Source: Manduca sexta
Taxonomy: Eukaryota > Arthropoda > Insecta > Lepidoptera > Sphingidae
DNA length: 64,000 bases
NCBI RefSeq assembly: GCF_014839805.1
Contig: NC_051131.1
Span: 13,876,913-13,940,912, forward strand
Direction: 5' to 3'
In this document: positions 52,101 through 62,905 of the stretch, one piece after another
Layout: each line of letters begins with the position of its first letter
Position numbering within the stretch: the first letter of the stretch is position 1
Position numbers and translations under genes: made by a program
The notes under the pieces: generated by a model
Seen by the model: the letters and a program-made list of their open reading frames with translations, nothing else
Told to the model about the DNA's origin: nothing
Database searches by the model: none

Positions 52101-53187
52101 ACGTTGGTTATGTCCTGGCAGAGTAGTAACTAGTTTACTAAAGACAGATTGTTTGTATTCACGGTCCTCAGAATTATTAGTAATTTATGAATCTAAAATC
52201 TAAATACGTTAGAAGTTTTAATAACAACTATAAAACAATATTTTTTTTTAATTAAAGAATTTTTCGTTTATCACATAATTTCGTACAAAAAGTCAGTTAA
52301 GACCAATGGTTATCAACCCACAAAAGTGGTCATAATACTAACAAAAATTAATTTATTATCATTCACAGGAACAGATCGCTAAAAAGGTCCAAGACGTATT
52401 AGCAAAGACTCCGTTGGAGATAAAGCCGCGGAGGGAACTCCCGCGCATCGGCAAGTTCAAGGAGATCAGCACAGCGCCGCTCATAGACTTGGAGAATGGT
52501 CATCAACAGCAGACGTACCAGCCAGCGAGTATATCACCGCAGCCCTACCAGCCGGCGAGTATTCCACAGGAGCCCTACGAGCCAGCGACACAACCCGAGC
52601 CCAGAGTGGTAGTCGAAGAAACGACAGAGAAACTCAACATCCTAGGCTTCGAAGTGATAGAGAAAGAATCACCGTCAAAATCACCACCAAATCCAGACCA
52701 AAATTGGGATTTGAAACAGACGAACTCTATGGAGTTACTCACGCCTTCTCCTTTAGGGTTCACACCGTTCGACTCGAGGTCTATGGACGAGCTGATGACG
52801 CCAGACGAGTTTGGCAGCGACAACCTCGCACCAGGCCTCAGTAATATAAACTACGACATCGATCTCTCAGACTTTAGTGGAGAGAACAGCATCGCAGACG
52901 ACGCGCCGAAGTCCGAACCCAAAGACCCGTTCAGTCCCGAAGCGCTGAAGAAGGAATTCGACCCATTCGCACCCCAAACGTCACGGGAACAGTATAAAAT
53001 GTTGGAGACGTACGACGAATTTAGTCTCGTAGATCCGAAGACGCATGTCCAGTCCGACCCTTTTGAAGTAATTCACAGGACAGAGGGTAGTCTGAGAAAA
53101 GAGAACGCGTCGATCCTAGACGACAGCCCGACCTCCGTGTGCCTGCCCTCGCCACTACAGCCACAGAGCAGCGGGAAGCCGGCCTAG
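43126..53187 (+). CDS. RABGEF1: Rab5 GDP/GTP exchange factor, Rabex-5 (RABGEF1)
   Basis: Rabex-5 activates Rab5 on early endosomes through a Vps9 domain and binds ubiquitin through an A20-type zinc finger, which also has E3 ligase activity. Exons: 43126-43318, 47710-47889, 48423-48643, 48895-49004, 49640-49806, 50154-50296, 50765-50875, 51270-51380, 51964-52098, 52369-53187. All phases agree; the product is 729 aa against about 490 in human. The zinc finger has C32, C36, C48 and C51 around [11 protein letters not shown] helical bundle is followed by the Vps9 core: [11 protein letters not shown] (exon 6), NPPRL and [11 protein letters not shown] (exon 7), and VSFIENL (exon 8). Exon 9 forms coiled coil. 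The long exon-10 tail explains the extra length. It has three YQPA/YEPA repeats and three DPF motifs at about 643, 655 and 687, which in other proteins bind the AP-2 adaptor. A poly(A) signal is at 53387. Confidence 0.93.
45333..45655 (+). mobile_element. tRNA-derived SINE, family A, full length
   Basis: The head is TAGTTGGGAGTGGAACGGAC, the middle is TTATCGCTTGCTTTAACGG, and the 3' end is CAGTGGGACAGTATATAATA followed by CAGGGCTGATGTTGTTA. A separate 3' fragment of the same family lies just upstream at 45122-45200. Confidence 0.65.
47551..47600 (+). repeat. short interspersed block, family E
   Basis: AACCGACTTCAAAAAAAGAG and GGTTCTTAATTCGAC match blocks at 24955 (antisense), 53745 (antisense), 62545 (diverged) and 63470. 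The recurrence shows it is the end of an interspersed element. Confidence 0.5.
49045..49210. mobile_element. hAT-like MITE with 8-bp duplication
   Basis: The termini are TAGTGGCGAAGG and CCTTCGCCACTG (inverted, one mismatch). They are flanked by TTCTGTAG (49037-49044) and TTCTGTAT (49211-49218), an 8-bp duplication with one mismatch. The length is 166 bp. Inner blocks include AAAGCCGGCAGGAATCGG, also seen near 3519, 4062 and 9275. It lies in Rabex-5 intron 4. Confidence 0.75.
50387..50455 (+). repeat. three 23-bp tandem repeats in Rabex-5 intron 6
   Basis: Units 50387-50409, 50410-50432 and 50433-50455 each begin GATGGTTTG or GATAGTTTG and contain TACCAT. Minisatellite-like, intronic. Confidence 0.85.
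51062..51225 (+). repeat. interspersed repeat, family C copy 3
   Basis: It contains AATAGAATATCGATTGATGAG, then CGTCAATCGACACAATCCCAG, and ACACATACGTGGGTAACGAC, the last shared with the copy at 1408. It ends just before Rabex-5 exon 8. Confidence 0.5.
51570..51685 (+). mobile_element. SINE-like repeat, family D copy 2
   Basis: TAGGTAGGCAATGCCTTGGC, CCATGGACAGCGGATGGCC, CATCAGGTGGACC and TTTGCCTACTAAGGCATTAA are followed by an A-rich tail. It lies in Rabex-5 intron 8. Confidence 0.5.
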
Positions 53188-53386
53188 TTCGGAATTGTTG
53201 AAATTATGCCAAAATTTTGGTTGGTGCTAAGCGGATATGTTGATTTGTTCAATTGTTATTTATTACGGTTAGGTGTTAAGTCACATTACATTGAGTGTAA
53301 TAGAGAATTTGACTAATGTGCTTTTTTATTTTGATTACGGTCCTTGGTACCCTGTTTTTAAGAGCTATAAAAATCGACATTATTAC

Positions 53387-53392
53387 AATAAA
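53387..53392 (+). terminator. poly(A) signal of Rabex-5
   Basis: AATAAA exactly 200 bp after the stop codon. Confidence 0.5.
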
Positions 53393-54039
53393 TTTCCCCG
53401 CTGCCGATAGCGCTATCAGAGAAATGGGAATCTACTATATTGAAAACCTGCGCTTGGGTAAAAACCCGATAAAAAGCTATAAATAACTGGATGAATACTG
53501 TATACAATAAATATGAGTATAATTTCTTATGTATACGCGAGTGTCGACATCGAAATGAAAACTATCGGATTTTATCACAGGTTTTTATATTATAATTTTC
53601 TGCCTTACATGATTACATATATAATTGTGAAATGTAGGTATATACTGTAATTGACTTCGGGCGACCAACACCTCAAACCCCCGACCAGGCTGCAGTATAC
53701 GAAACGTCGGCAAAATTATAACATAAATAAAAAAATAATATATTCACGTCGAATTGATAACCTCCTCCTTTTTTGAAGTCGGTTAAAAAACGCGATAAAA
53801 TAAAAATAGTTTCATTTCGATAAACAAGTTCACCGGGTTGATGGCCCATATATAATCAGCACAATACATCAAATAGTTACGTTTTCGCCGACCTTGGTAG
53901 CATACGTTACACACCGTCTAGACAAGTTGGCACTTACGAAATGTTCCAACGCAAACACGCCAATTAGATGTCATATTTGTTTAGGCTACACAAGTCATAC
54001 TTTCAGTAAGTGACCCTTATCGACATGTATGAATTTAGA

Positions 54040-54258
54040 TATGACTAGCTCCGTCGTAGTTGTGGGTGCAGTATGGCTTCCGTTCTCGGGTTTGAATCCC
54101 GGATCGGGTAGAGATATTGGGTTTTTCTTCTCAGTAAACGCTTAGACTAGAATTTGTGATAAGTTAGTCCTCTATCTTGTAATGGGACGAAATGCACATG
54201 GTGAAAAATGAGTATCTCTGCCTACCTTTTTGGGGATAAAGGTGTGATGTGCGTTTCA
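54040..54258 (+). mobile_element. tRNA-derived SINE, family B, sense, diverged
   Basis: GGGTTTGAATCCCGGATCGGG is the box B segment. The tail has CTACCTTTTTGGGGATAAAGG and GTGATGTGCG. The head is degraded. Confidence 0.55.
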
Positions 54259-54735
54259 CGAGTAGTCATATTTCCAGTTGAAAGTGACATTCTTAACAAT
54301 ATATACTGCGACCTGCGTAGATATGTACAAATATGTCCATTATTGGTACCTAATAAACCACACAGATAAGTAAAACTACAGTTACATTACAAAAATTTAT
54401 TTCAACTAGAATCTTTTCATAAATTTTACCAGCTTTACCTCAATACATAAGATAAGATTTATTTAGAAAACGACGCACGTCTCGGTAACCAGTGGTCGAA
54501 ATACCTTGCAATACCTGCACCAGGCAATTAATACTAACAAAATTAAGTAACATGTATTCACGTAGTTATTTGAAGCAGAGGCGCCCAGGGTACCGGGGAT
54601 TCAGGGTTACTTTTGAGGAGGTTCAGGGTACTCGGAAGGTCTTCCTTTCAGACTTCATGACCTTAATGGGACTAGGGTTAAATCCTTCCGAATATTGCAT
54701 TGAGCCTCATAGTCTAAGTAGTAATTTTTTTTTTA

Positions 54736-54890
54736 TTACGGCAAAGTCAGGCCACTGCATCTGATGGTAAGTGGAGTGGGGTCCCATAGAATGTCGACTG
54801 GCGAGAGATGATAACCCTCGGCAGTCGACACAATGATGCCTGTTGGAACCAGATTCGAACCTTGCGCCCCCCATTTATTATCTGTATCCG
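54736..54890 (+). repeat. interspersed repeat, family C copy 4
   Basis: CTGATGGTAAGTGGAGTGGG, AGAATGTCGACTGGCGAGAG and CAGTCGACACAATGATGCC make this the clearest 5' end of the family. Confidence 0.55.
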
Positions 54891-56697
54891 CCACTGGGCT
54901 TACCTAATTATTGAGCACCTCTGCTACAAACAGAAATGTCCAACTAAAGTAGCTATAACAGTTATTAAACAGAAAACAATGGGGTTTTTGTTCATTTAAA
55001 CAAAACTTAATTTGTACGTATTTTTGGCGTGCAAAAAAAGAAGTTCACCAGTAGACTTTTCTTAAGGAGCCGATAGCCTTACGTTCATCGAAACAGAGAT
55101 CATATAGTCAGGTGACCAGTTATTTGTTCCTAAATCTACGAAGTCCAAGCACAACCCATTACAAAGGTCCGGTCTGCCGTAATAGCATATTCGGCTTCAT
55201 TCCCAGTCTGGTGTGTATTATGTTAACTTATAATATTTTATAATGCGACCAATTTTATTCTTTTGTTTCTTGATAAAAAATTCACATCTCTTATGAAGTG
55301 TTTAAAAAATGTTTCGGACTCCTATATTTTCATGTTTTTTTCAGTTACTTCTAAGAAATAACAATAGCTTTAGTCCTCAGTAACATATATTAAAATGGGT
55401 AGAATAATTGATAATAAACACTAGGGAGTTGCAGTAGCATGGTAATGAAAAAGTTTACGATTTATTACAAAGTAACCGACTGGAACTAATGCAAGTTATG
55501 GTTTTGACAAACAGCGGACGAGGCGGGGCGGCGACGCGACGCTAGCGGGACTTGAACAGTTTGTAATATAGTTAACACAGATTATGTCACAGAGCTGTCG
55601 CGGTCGGAGCTTTACTTCACATAGAGGAGAGAGCCAGCGTGGCATCGCATTCCCACCGAGTCCACTGTTTCAAGAGTTTAAATAGTCATAAAAGATTGCG
55701 GTCTGGCCTACAGTGCAAATCAATATTTTAATAAAATTCAATAAATCATAAATTAAGTTTAAATTTTATAATTTCCATTAAAACCAGTTTTCGACTGCCA
55801 TTTTTTGCACGCCAACGTTTATTAGGCTAGGTACAACTTATTAATAGTTACAATAATTGTCACTAGGACCAGTAATGGTAGGATTAAGTAATGATCAATT
55901 ACAAAATTATTCGAATTCTTTGTTATATTTTCACACAACCAAAAGCAATAAAATGATCAGATACTAAGACTTATTAAGATATATTAAGACCCTTGCACAT
56001 CCCTAACTTGTTTAGTCGAAATTGCGAATAGATAATCCAGATTATGAATTCATAATGTTCTAAAAAATATTAATGGTTGTCGATTTTGCTTGTTAAAAAT
56101 CTATTTAAATGTTATAAAATATGGAGGTTTAATATATACAATATAAATGTTTCAAATCAATTATGCAAATAAAAGATAAAAATAGATATATAGACGAGAT
56201 ACCTAAAAATATAAAAAATAAATAGTTTATTATCATATGTAATCAATCTTAATATATAAAGGTGAATTGTTTGTTTGAACGCTCTAATCTCTGAAACGAA
56301 TAATAGATTTTGAAGATTGTTTCACCCATAGGAAACTATTATCAGATTTTAAATTTCACTCTTCACGAGAACGGATTCCTACGCTCCGTAGGCGCGAGCA
56401 AGGCTATCGTATAGCATAACATCGAAATCGCGCGAACATATTAGCAATGTGAAAGGGCCTTAAGCACAGCCCAAAATAATTGTTGACAAATATGATGGCT
56501 GTGTCTGGTCTAAATTCAAATTACCATAAATTATTGCTCTATGTTTAGTAAATAGTTTACAACGGACTTCAGTCTACCAAGTCATTGAACCCACGACTTA
56601 CAACCCGACATTCTATGGTGGTTTAACTGGCTTAGGCGACACCCAGGGCGGATTTGTACTACCACAACTGAATTTGAGAAGACAGCAACTCATATAT

Positions 56698-56815
56698 ACT
56701 CACGCCTGCATCCTCGAAAGGGTAGGCAGAGGCGCAAATATTGCACCCACTTTTCGCCGTGTCCCATCATGTGACAAGCGAACCTATCGTCATATCGAAA
56801 TTTTATTGTTGAATA
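56698..56815 (-). mobile_element. SINE family B fragment, antisense
   Basis: TCGAAAGGGTAGGCAGAGGC, TTGCACCCACTTTTCGCC and GCGAACCTATCGTCATATCG match the 3' half of the copy at 12157. The tRNA-like half is missing. Confidence 0.5.
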
Positions 56816-57202
56816 CCTGAAAAGCGTGGTATCACTATCTAAATATTCGTATTATATTGATTACTATATATAATAAGGATCTTTTTTTAATTAATGCGGG
56901 TGTCACCCTCACAACCCCACCTACTTCGCCATTGCTCCTTTATGAAATTTAAATAAAATTAAGGCTCTCTTTGGGTGTTTCGAGTCAATGTCCAAAGAAA
57001 TATGGCAATATTACATTTTGAAGGCAGTATTGGCATTTCATTAACTTAATTTGCACGCGTAGGTAGCGAGTGAGAAATCTGTCAATTTCGTAATTTCCTA
57101 AACATTGTTGATTTTAGTCTGCCATTTTGGGCAGCGTATATGTCAATTTGGAAATAAAGTGAGCTTTGAATAAATAAAATAAATAATTAAAACAATTTTA
57201 TT

Positions 57203-57356
57203 ATTGAAATTAAACTAATTTTCGGATTCTATCGCGATGTTAGTATTTTATTTTCTCCCGACGTTTCGAAGACTTTGCAGCCTTCATGGTCTTCATGGTC
57301 CATGTCCATAAAATACTAACATCGCGATAGAATCCGAAAATTAGTTTAATTTCAAT
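57203..57356. repeat. perfect 49-bp inverted repeat with 56-nt loop (family F)
   Basis: Arms 57203-57251 and 57308-57356 are exact reverse complements. The loop holds CGACGTTTCGAAGACTTTGC. A diverged relative with the same loop and the same right flank (ATGTCTAACATTCGCG) lies at about 62728-62905, so this is a mobile, hairpin-forming element. Confidence 0.85.
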
Positions 57357-58703
57357 GTCTAACATTCGCGTAAACATAAGAAATCACAATTTTATTAATT
57401 AAGTCTCAATATTGATTAAACAAATTTTAATAGCTTATTTTAGTCATTTTAGTTTTTTACTTTGAGTTTCTGTAGAAGGGGTAAGTGTCAAGAAACGAGA
57501 ACAGCGACACAATCCGTGACGTCACCGAGAATTACAATGCGTGCAAAAGGCGGAGATGAAACGATATCCTCACTATGCGCCCACTCTTGCACATTGCAAT
57601 ATTTACATTATGAAGTTCTGTCTCATTTCCCAATGTTAAAGCAATTTTCTCGCGAGGCCTTCTTTTTCATAATATTTGCTGTTTCATATAGAATAATGTA
57701 CAAAATGAAACATAGGAAAATACCCTATTATCAGAATGTCCTTAAAAAAAAATAAAAAATAATGTCAAACTTTGGGCTAATTATTTTAAATATAGTCATT
57801 TATCACCAACCTTCTAACTTTCCACAATTAATTATTAATAGGATGTATAAATTGTAAAACGGAATCATTAATCATCAAGTGATGCCTTGAAAGTGCAGTC
57901 TATAGTTTGCTGATATTAAAATCCCTTAAACTATTTGTAAATTTCTCTGATCTAACATATTTAGTATAAAGTTGATTTTATATTGAAATTGTCCATATTA
58001 ACAGATTTCTCACTTTACCCCTAAAATACATAGATAATAGCTTGGTATTCAATACACATGTTTCCCATTGATTATTCGAGTGCACAACACAGGCTTGCTG
58101 ATTTATTTCATTGATACAAAAATAGTCCGTAGATTGTCTGTGTTCACTTGTGACATCAATACATAATGCCAGCACACTAAGATATAGTCCCACAAAGCAA
58201 CATCACACAATTGCTTAAAATTCTTAAGATCAAAATATTTTTTCATGCATCTATATACAAATGATTACAAATTACAATGTAATTAAAATTATTTGTTCAA
58301 GTTTTGGAATAAAATAATCACTTTCTCACACGACATGTCATAGTTATTCTTTTCATATATAATACTATATTCAAAAGGCAATTCTAAGTGAAACGACTTC
58401 ACTTGACAAATTTTAACTTCACTACTTAACTTTAAATTGAACACACATTTAAAAATAACAATTGTGAAGAAAATTAAGTTTTTGGTTTAATTTGTATGTT
58501 GATTACATCAATACCAACAGAGTGCATGTGAATGACCTGTGGCCGATACCACACACCATATCAAAAATATTACCGTTCAAATTAACATCTATTGTTTATA
58601 ATATATCTGTATGGTATAAATTCAAGATATAATTAGATTCTTGACAGCCAATGAATGTCACTCTTTACTATAAATACTTAACAATGTGGTAATGTAATGT
58701 CAA

Positions 58704-59549
58704 TTAGGCAATGGATATTGTGACATTGATGCCTAGGTTCCCGTTATCAGCAAACAATTGTGCAAGAGACGTGTCAAACACCAGGCAGTCTGAGTTCATG
58801 ATAGCAGAGGACACTCCTTCGTGGATGGACCGCGGCATCGCCTCCCACGTCAGCCTGCGACGGTGCCCATTCAACTCCAGTCTATATGCAAAGTTCTCAG
58901 CTTCCTTGCGAGATCCTATAAGTTGTACGATGGCAAAAAACTGTTGATGTCCATCAAACTTCTCTTGTTTTTCTAAAACTAACATAAAATGGTGATTGAA
59001 ACAAGACTGCATCATCACCCAATCTACAGCTCCGGGGAGGTTAATATCAGTTGCGAGGAACACTATATCCTCACCTTGGAGTGTGGTTATGCTTTTATGT
59101 GACATCATAAGGTGCGGCATTACTTGGTCTAGGCCCCCTTGCCATTTACAGGAGGCTCCCGGACAGGGGCATGAGTAGGGTCTGAACTCACATGCTTCCT
59201 CATGCTCAGCCTTCTCGGTGTGCACCAGAGTGACGGTGCAGCCCGTGTTGGAGTGTTTGCAGGGGAACATCACGTTGCTGGCGACCTTCTCCATGGCGAG
59301 ATTGCGGATGTTGCCGAGAGGCCCACGACACGTCGGGCAGCACGACAGCTTCGGTCGGCAGCTGGAGCACACCAGGTGCCCGCTCTGACACTGCAGTATC
59401 GGCGGCAACACATAGTCGAAGCACACGGGACACTCGAACAGCGAGGCTAGGTCGGCAGACATGGCGGTGGGCGCGTTCACGAGGGCAGGCACTCCTGGCA
59501 CTGAACAACTGGAACTGCTAGCTCCACGCCGCTTGACGTTCGTGCTCAT
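58704..59549 (-). CDS. sina: E3 ubiquitin ligase Siah / seven in absentia
   Basis: Siah proteins are RING E3 ligases that ubiquitinate bound targets for proteasomal breakdown; fly sina is needed for R7 photoreceptor fate. A single exon of 281 aa, against 282 in human SIAH1. The RING finger starts at C40/C43 ([15 protein letters not shown]) and runs to CPTCRGPLG at about 72-80. Two SIAH-type zinc fingers follow (FPCKH to HKSI, about 95-153). The substrate-binding domain contains [20 protein letters not shown] and ends in [10 protein letters not shown]. The N-terminal 30 residues are Ser/Ala-rich and variable, as in the family. The first ATG in frame gives the usual length. Intronless in this window. 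TGTCA/TGACA sites cluster about 410 bp upstream (59958-59976). Confidence 0.96.
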   Translation of the reverse strand: MSTNVKRRGASSSSCSVPGVPALVNAPTAMSADLASLFECPVCFDYVLPPILQCQSGHLVCSSCRPKLSCCPTCRGPLGNIRNLAMEKVASNVMFPCKHSNTGCTVTLVHTEKAEHEEACEFRPYSCPCPGASCKWQGGLDQVMPHLMMSHKSITTLQGEDIVFLATDINLPGAVDWVMMQSCFNHHFMLVLEKQEKFDGHQQFFAIVQLIGSRKEAENFAYRLELNGHRRRLTWEAMPRSIHEGVSSAIMNSDCLVFDTSLAQLFADNGNLGINVTISIA

Positions 59550-61335
59550 GTCACCGTCACGCGCGCATATAATACGTCTACCGACGATCTCCCAGGCCCC
59601 TTCGCGACTAGTCCTACCGACGTACTTCCTATTTCATTTGTATCCCTCCACAGCTGACTTTTTCCGCCTGGTGGTCGTGTTGTAGTAAGTTTCCATCACA
59701 GTACAGGAGGCCGACGTCCCTCACTTGCTTCGACTGTGTGATTGATGTCTGCTAATCTCCATGGGATTTGGGGCGACCGATAACAATTTTTTATTTACTG
59801 TATAATGGCAAATCAGACTTTTAACACATAGTAAATGGGGAATAGGTGCTTGGAAATAAAAAAAAGTTAATTGATAGGCGAATGTTCTAGCTCATCACAA
59901 AAGGACGATATTCGTCGTACAATTCTATGACGACCAATCGAACAAAACTCGCACAGATGTCATGACAGACAATGACAGCAGTGCAACATCACGGCAACAC
60001 CAGTCAGATTTCATGTTCTGCCATAGATAAAAAAAAAACAAGATGTCGATTGACATTCTCGATATTATGAATTACTTGTATTTATATGGCGCGTAAAAAT
60101 ATGATTTAAATGTTATTGATTTTAAATGCGTGTTTTTTATTTAATTAAAATGTATTATAACTCATTTACTGCTATTAAATAGATTTAATAATGCACTATT
60201 AAAATAAATTATTGGGTCAGGAACCAGTATGTTAAGCATTGATATACAAAACCCGGATCTATTTTTAGGGAATCAGGCCCTGACGATTTAACCATCGTTT
60301 GCAGACGATTTTGTGGAACAATAATTGTAAATTGTATGTTGACAACGGACGTAGCCTGTTGATAGAGACGATTACTTACCATTAGAAAATCTAAGCAGTG
60401 TACCTAGGTCTTACGTAGTATATTTAATATTATCTACTGTATGTACCGAGGTATAATCGGTACATAAGTAAGTAGGTGGGTATTATTACACTTACTATAT
60501 CGATAAAACAGGCTCATTATGTCGTAGTATAGAGTTTTGAAGGCCTCATCGCAATGCCGGCAGAGCGATAGTAATCATATTTAGTTTTCTTGTTCGTTTT
60601 GGCTACTAACGTAGCCATCTTTCCAAAATCAAAACAACTTGCAATTTGTGCTAAAAAATTTCGGACATGGCACGCCTTAAGTTCCGGGCTCTGGGTGTCG
60701 TTCCGCCCTCGATACATCCACGAGCGTAATACGAGATAGGCCCATACACACAAAATATATAATAATATGTGGGCAGAAACTAATTTTATTTGTCTTTAAG
60801 TTGCATGGTCTTCGCAAAGGCGAGTCTAAGTGTTTTTTCTTGATGTTAATTGTAAAAAAGGGAACCAAGTTATTATCACATTTAAACGGGTCTCACAATA
60901 GATAGAGAGACTTTCTACTATCCATAACAATGACACAGGATTTAAAAATACTCAACTAGATCAGTAGGTAATCTAGGTTAAATGAATTCTACAATAGATA
61001 TAGTACACTGATGTCTGATGACAGAAATATACAGAGTTGATAAGAACTTGACAGAATCTCGCATATCTACAATCCAGTGTACCAAAAGAAAAGAAGGATC
61101 AAATCTCCTGTACGAAACGCAAGTCATGCTGGAGAAATTGGTTACATAGTTACAAATATACAATGCCATTGTAAGGTAACAGATAGCAGCGCGACACGAT
61201 GCTTCCGAGAAATCGCGTGCGTCAATATCAAATCCGGCAGATCTGACGCACTCACAATTACAACTAGAAACCTAGTCGTAACTATAAAAGAATGTATATT
61301 GTTACAGAATAATTAAGTAAATAATAACCCAGTTA

Positions 61336-61625
61336 TAATAGCTTAGTTGGGTGTGGAACGGACTACCGAGACGAATGTCCGCAGGTTCAAAACCCAAGGG
61401 CACACACCTCTGACTTTTCTAAAAAAAAAAATATGTGTGTATTCTTTGTGAATTATCGCTTGCTTTAACGGTGAAGGAAAACATCGTGAGGAAACCTACA
61501 CATACCTGAGAAGTTCTCTACAGGAATTTTGAGGGTATATGAAGTCTACCAATCCGCACTAGGCCAACGTGGTGGACTAAGGCCTAATCCCGCAGTGGAA
61601 CGGTATATAATACAGGGCTGGGGCC
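61336..61625 (+). mobile_element. tRNA-derived SINE, family A, full length
   Basis: The clearest head: TAGCTTAGTTGGGTGTGGAA, CGAGACGAATGTCCGCAGG and GTTCAAAACCC. The tail is ACGGTATATAATACAGGGCT. An A-run interrupts the body near 61422. Confidence 0.7.
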
Positions 61626-62058
61626 TTATTCTCTATCCCGCACGTTATTTAAACAGTGTGTAACAAGCACGTAACACAACGCATCATGTTTAGGACTATA
61701 GAAATTTAGCTTACAGAATACCATTCCACGCACATTTCTCGAAGATAACATGACATGGCCGCGTTACGCGTTTACACTATCGTACAGAATAAGGGCCCTG
61801 ATGATGATGATGATGATAACTCAACAATCACCGAAAGACATGGTGGGTAGTTTGGCTGACAAAGGAGACAGTGTCCGTTGGATATTTCACTAAAAGGAAT
61901 GTGCTGTGTCGTTTTAATTAGATTTTAAGTCTACCTTTAAATTAAGTATTTTTTTATTGTCGAAGACTTAATAGGTAACGGCCTGCCTGAGGGTAAGTGG
62001 TCACATTGGAGTGGTGTTGATATTCCTGTTCCCAGAGTACAGCATGTAACGCGAAGAG

Positions 62059-62455
62059 CAGGGTCGTAGCTAGACTTGAATATAAGGTAGGGCAGTTGTT
62101 ATTACAAGCAGGGCGGAAATAAAAATGTTACTACATCTGATCTGCTCAATCGATTTTTGGTTTCCATGACTCGTGAACGTGAGCAAAAAAAAAAATTCTT
62201 AATACTTAGGTAATTGTTAAGGTAATATACAGATTGTAACAAAATTCCCATAAATCTCGAAAGAGAGTTATTTCACCCATCAATACGAATAATTCTTACT
62301 ATGGGACCAACTTCCAAATCGTAAAATAAAAAACCCGCTGCTCCATATATTTTCATTGAATAGTAATGTACAATTTTGTTAATTATTAAGGTAGGGCATT
62401 AGTATTTTAAGGTAGGGCATTGCCCCACAACGCACCCCCCCTAGCTACGGCCCTG
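62059..62455. mobile_element. hAT-like MITE with perfect 8-bp duplication
   Basis: A 397-bp element with termini CAGGGTCGTAGCTAG and CTAGCTACGGCCCTG (one mismatch). It is flanked by GCGAAGAG at 62051-62058 and at 62456-62463, an exact 8-bp duplication. There is no transposase frame. CAGGG-type ends plus 8-bp duplications are typical of hAT. A GGTAGGGCATT block repeats near the right end. Confidence 0.88.
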
Positions 62456-62727
62456 GCGAAGAGCTTTATCATACTACGGAAAATGTAACGTGTGACCAGT
62501 GGCGCGCCATTTTGGTAGGTACCTACGTCTTGATTATAGTTTGAACTGACTTCAAAGGAGGAAGTTTCCTCAATTCGTTATACCTTCTTTCTTATGGTCA
62601 GTGAATAGTTTTTCACGTAGTCCGTTTGATGATCCTTTTGGCATTGGATTTCGTATAGCCTCACAATGGTCCAATTGTATTTTTATTGGACTTTGAACCC
62701 CGAAGACGCATTGATGATTACTTTTGT

Positions 62728-62905
62728 AATAAAACTATTTTACGGATTTTGTCGTGGTTTTTATATAACAATTTTCGCTCGACGTTTGAAGACTTTGCAG
62801 TATGTATGATCATGGGGATTCCCCCGTGAAACATCGCGATAAAATCTGTAAAATATGTAGTTTTATTTCAATGTCTAACATTCGCGTAAACATATGAAAT
62901 CATAA
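62728..62905. repeat. family F inverted-repeat element, diverged copy
   Basis: It shares CGACGTTTGAAGACTTTGCAG and the right flank CAATGTCTAACATTCGCG with the 57203 element. Its arms (AATAAAACTA... and ...TAGTTTTATT) still pair but with many mismatches. Confidence 0.6.

Larger units (their letters stand above)
53188..58703. other. intergenic region between Rabex-5 and Siah
   Basis: No gene is supported. It contains the Rabex-5 poly(A) signal (53387-53392), family E and F fragments at about 53640-53792, a family B SINE (54040-54258), a family C copy (54736-54890), a GC-rich block at about 55510-55680, an antisense family B fragment (56698-56815) and a 49-bp-arm inverted repeat (57203-57356). 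From about 58000 it is probably Siah 3' UTR. Confidence 0.6.
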
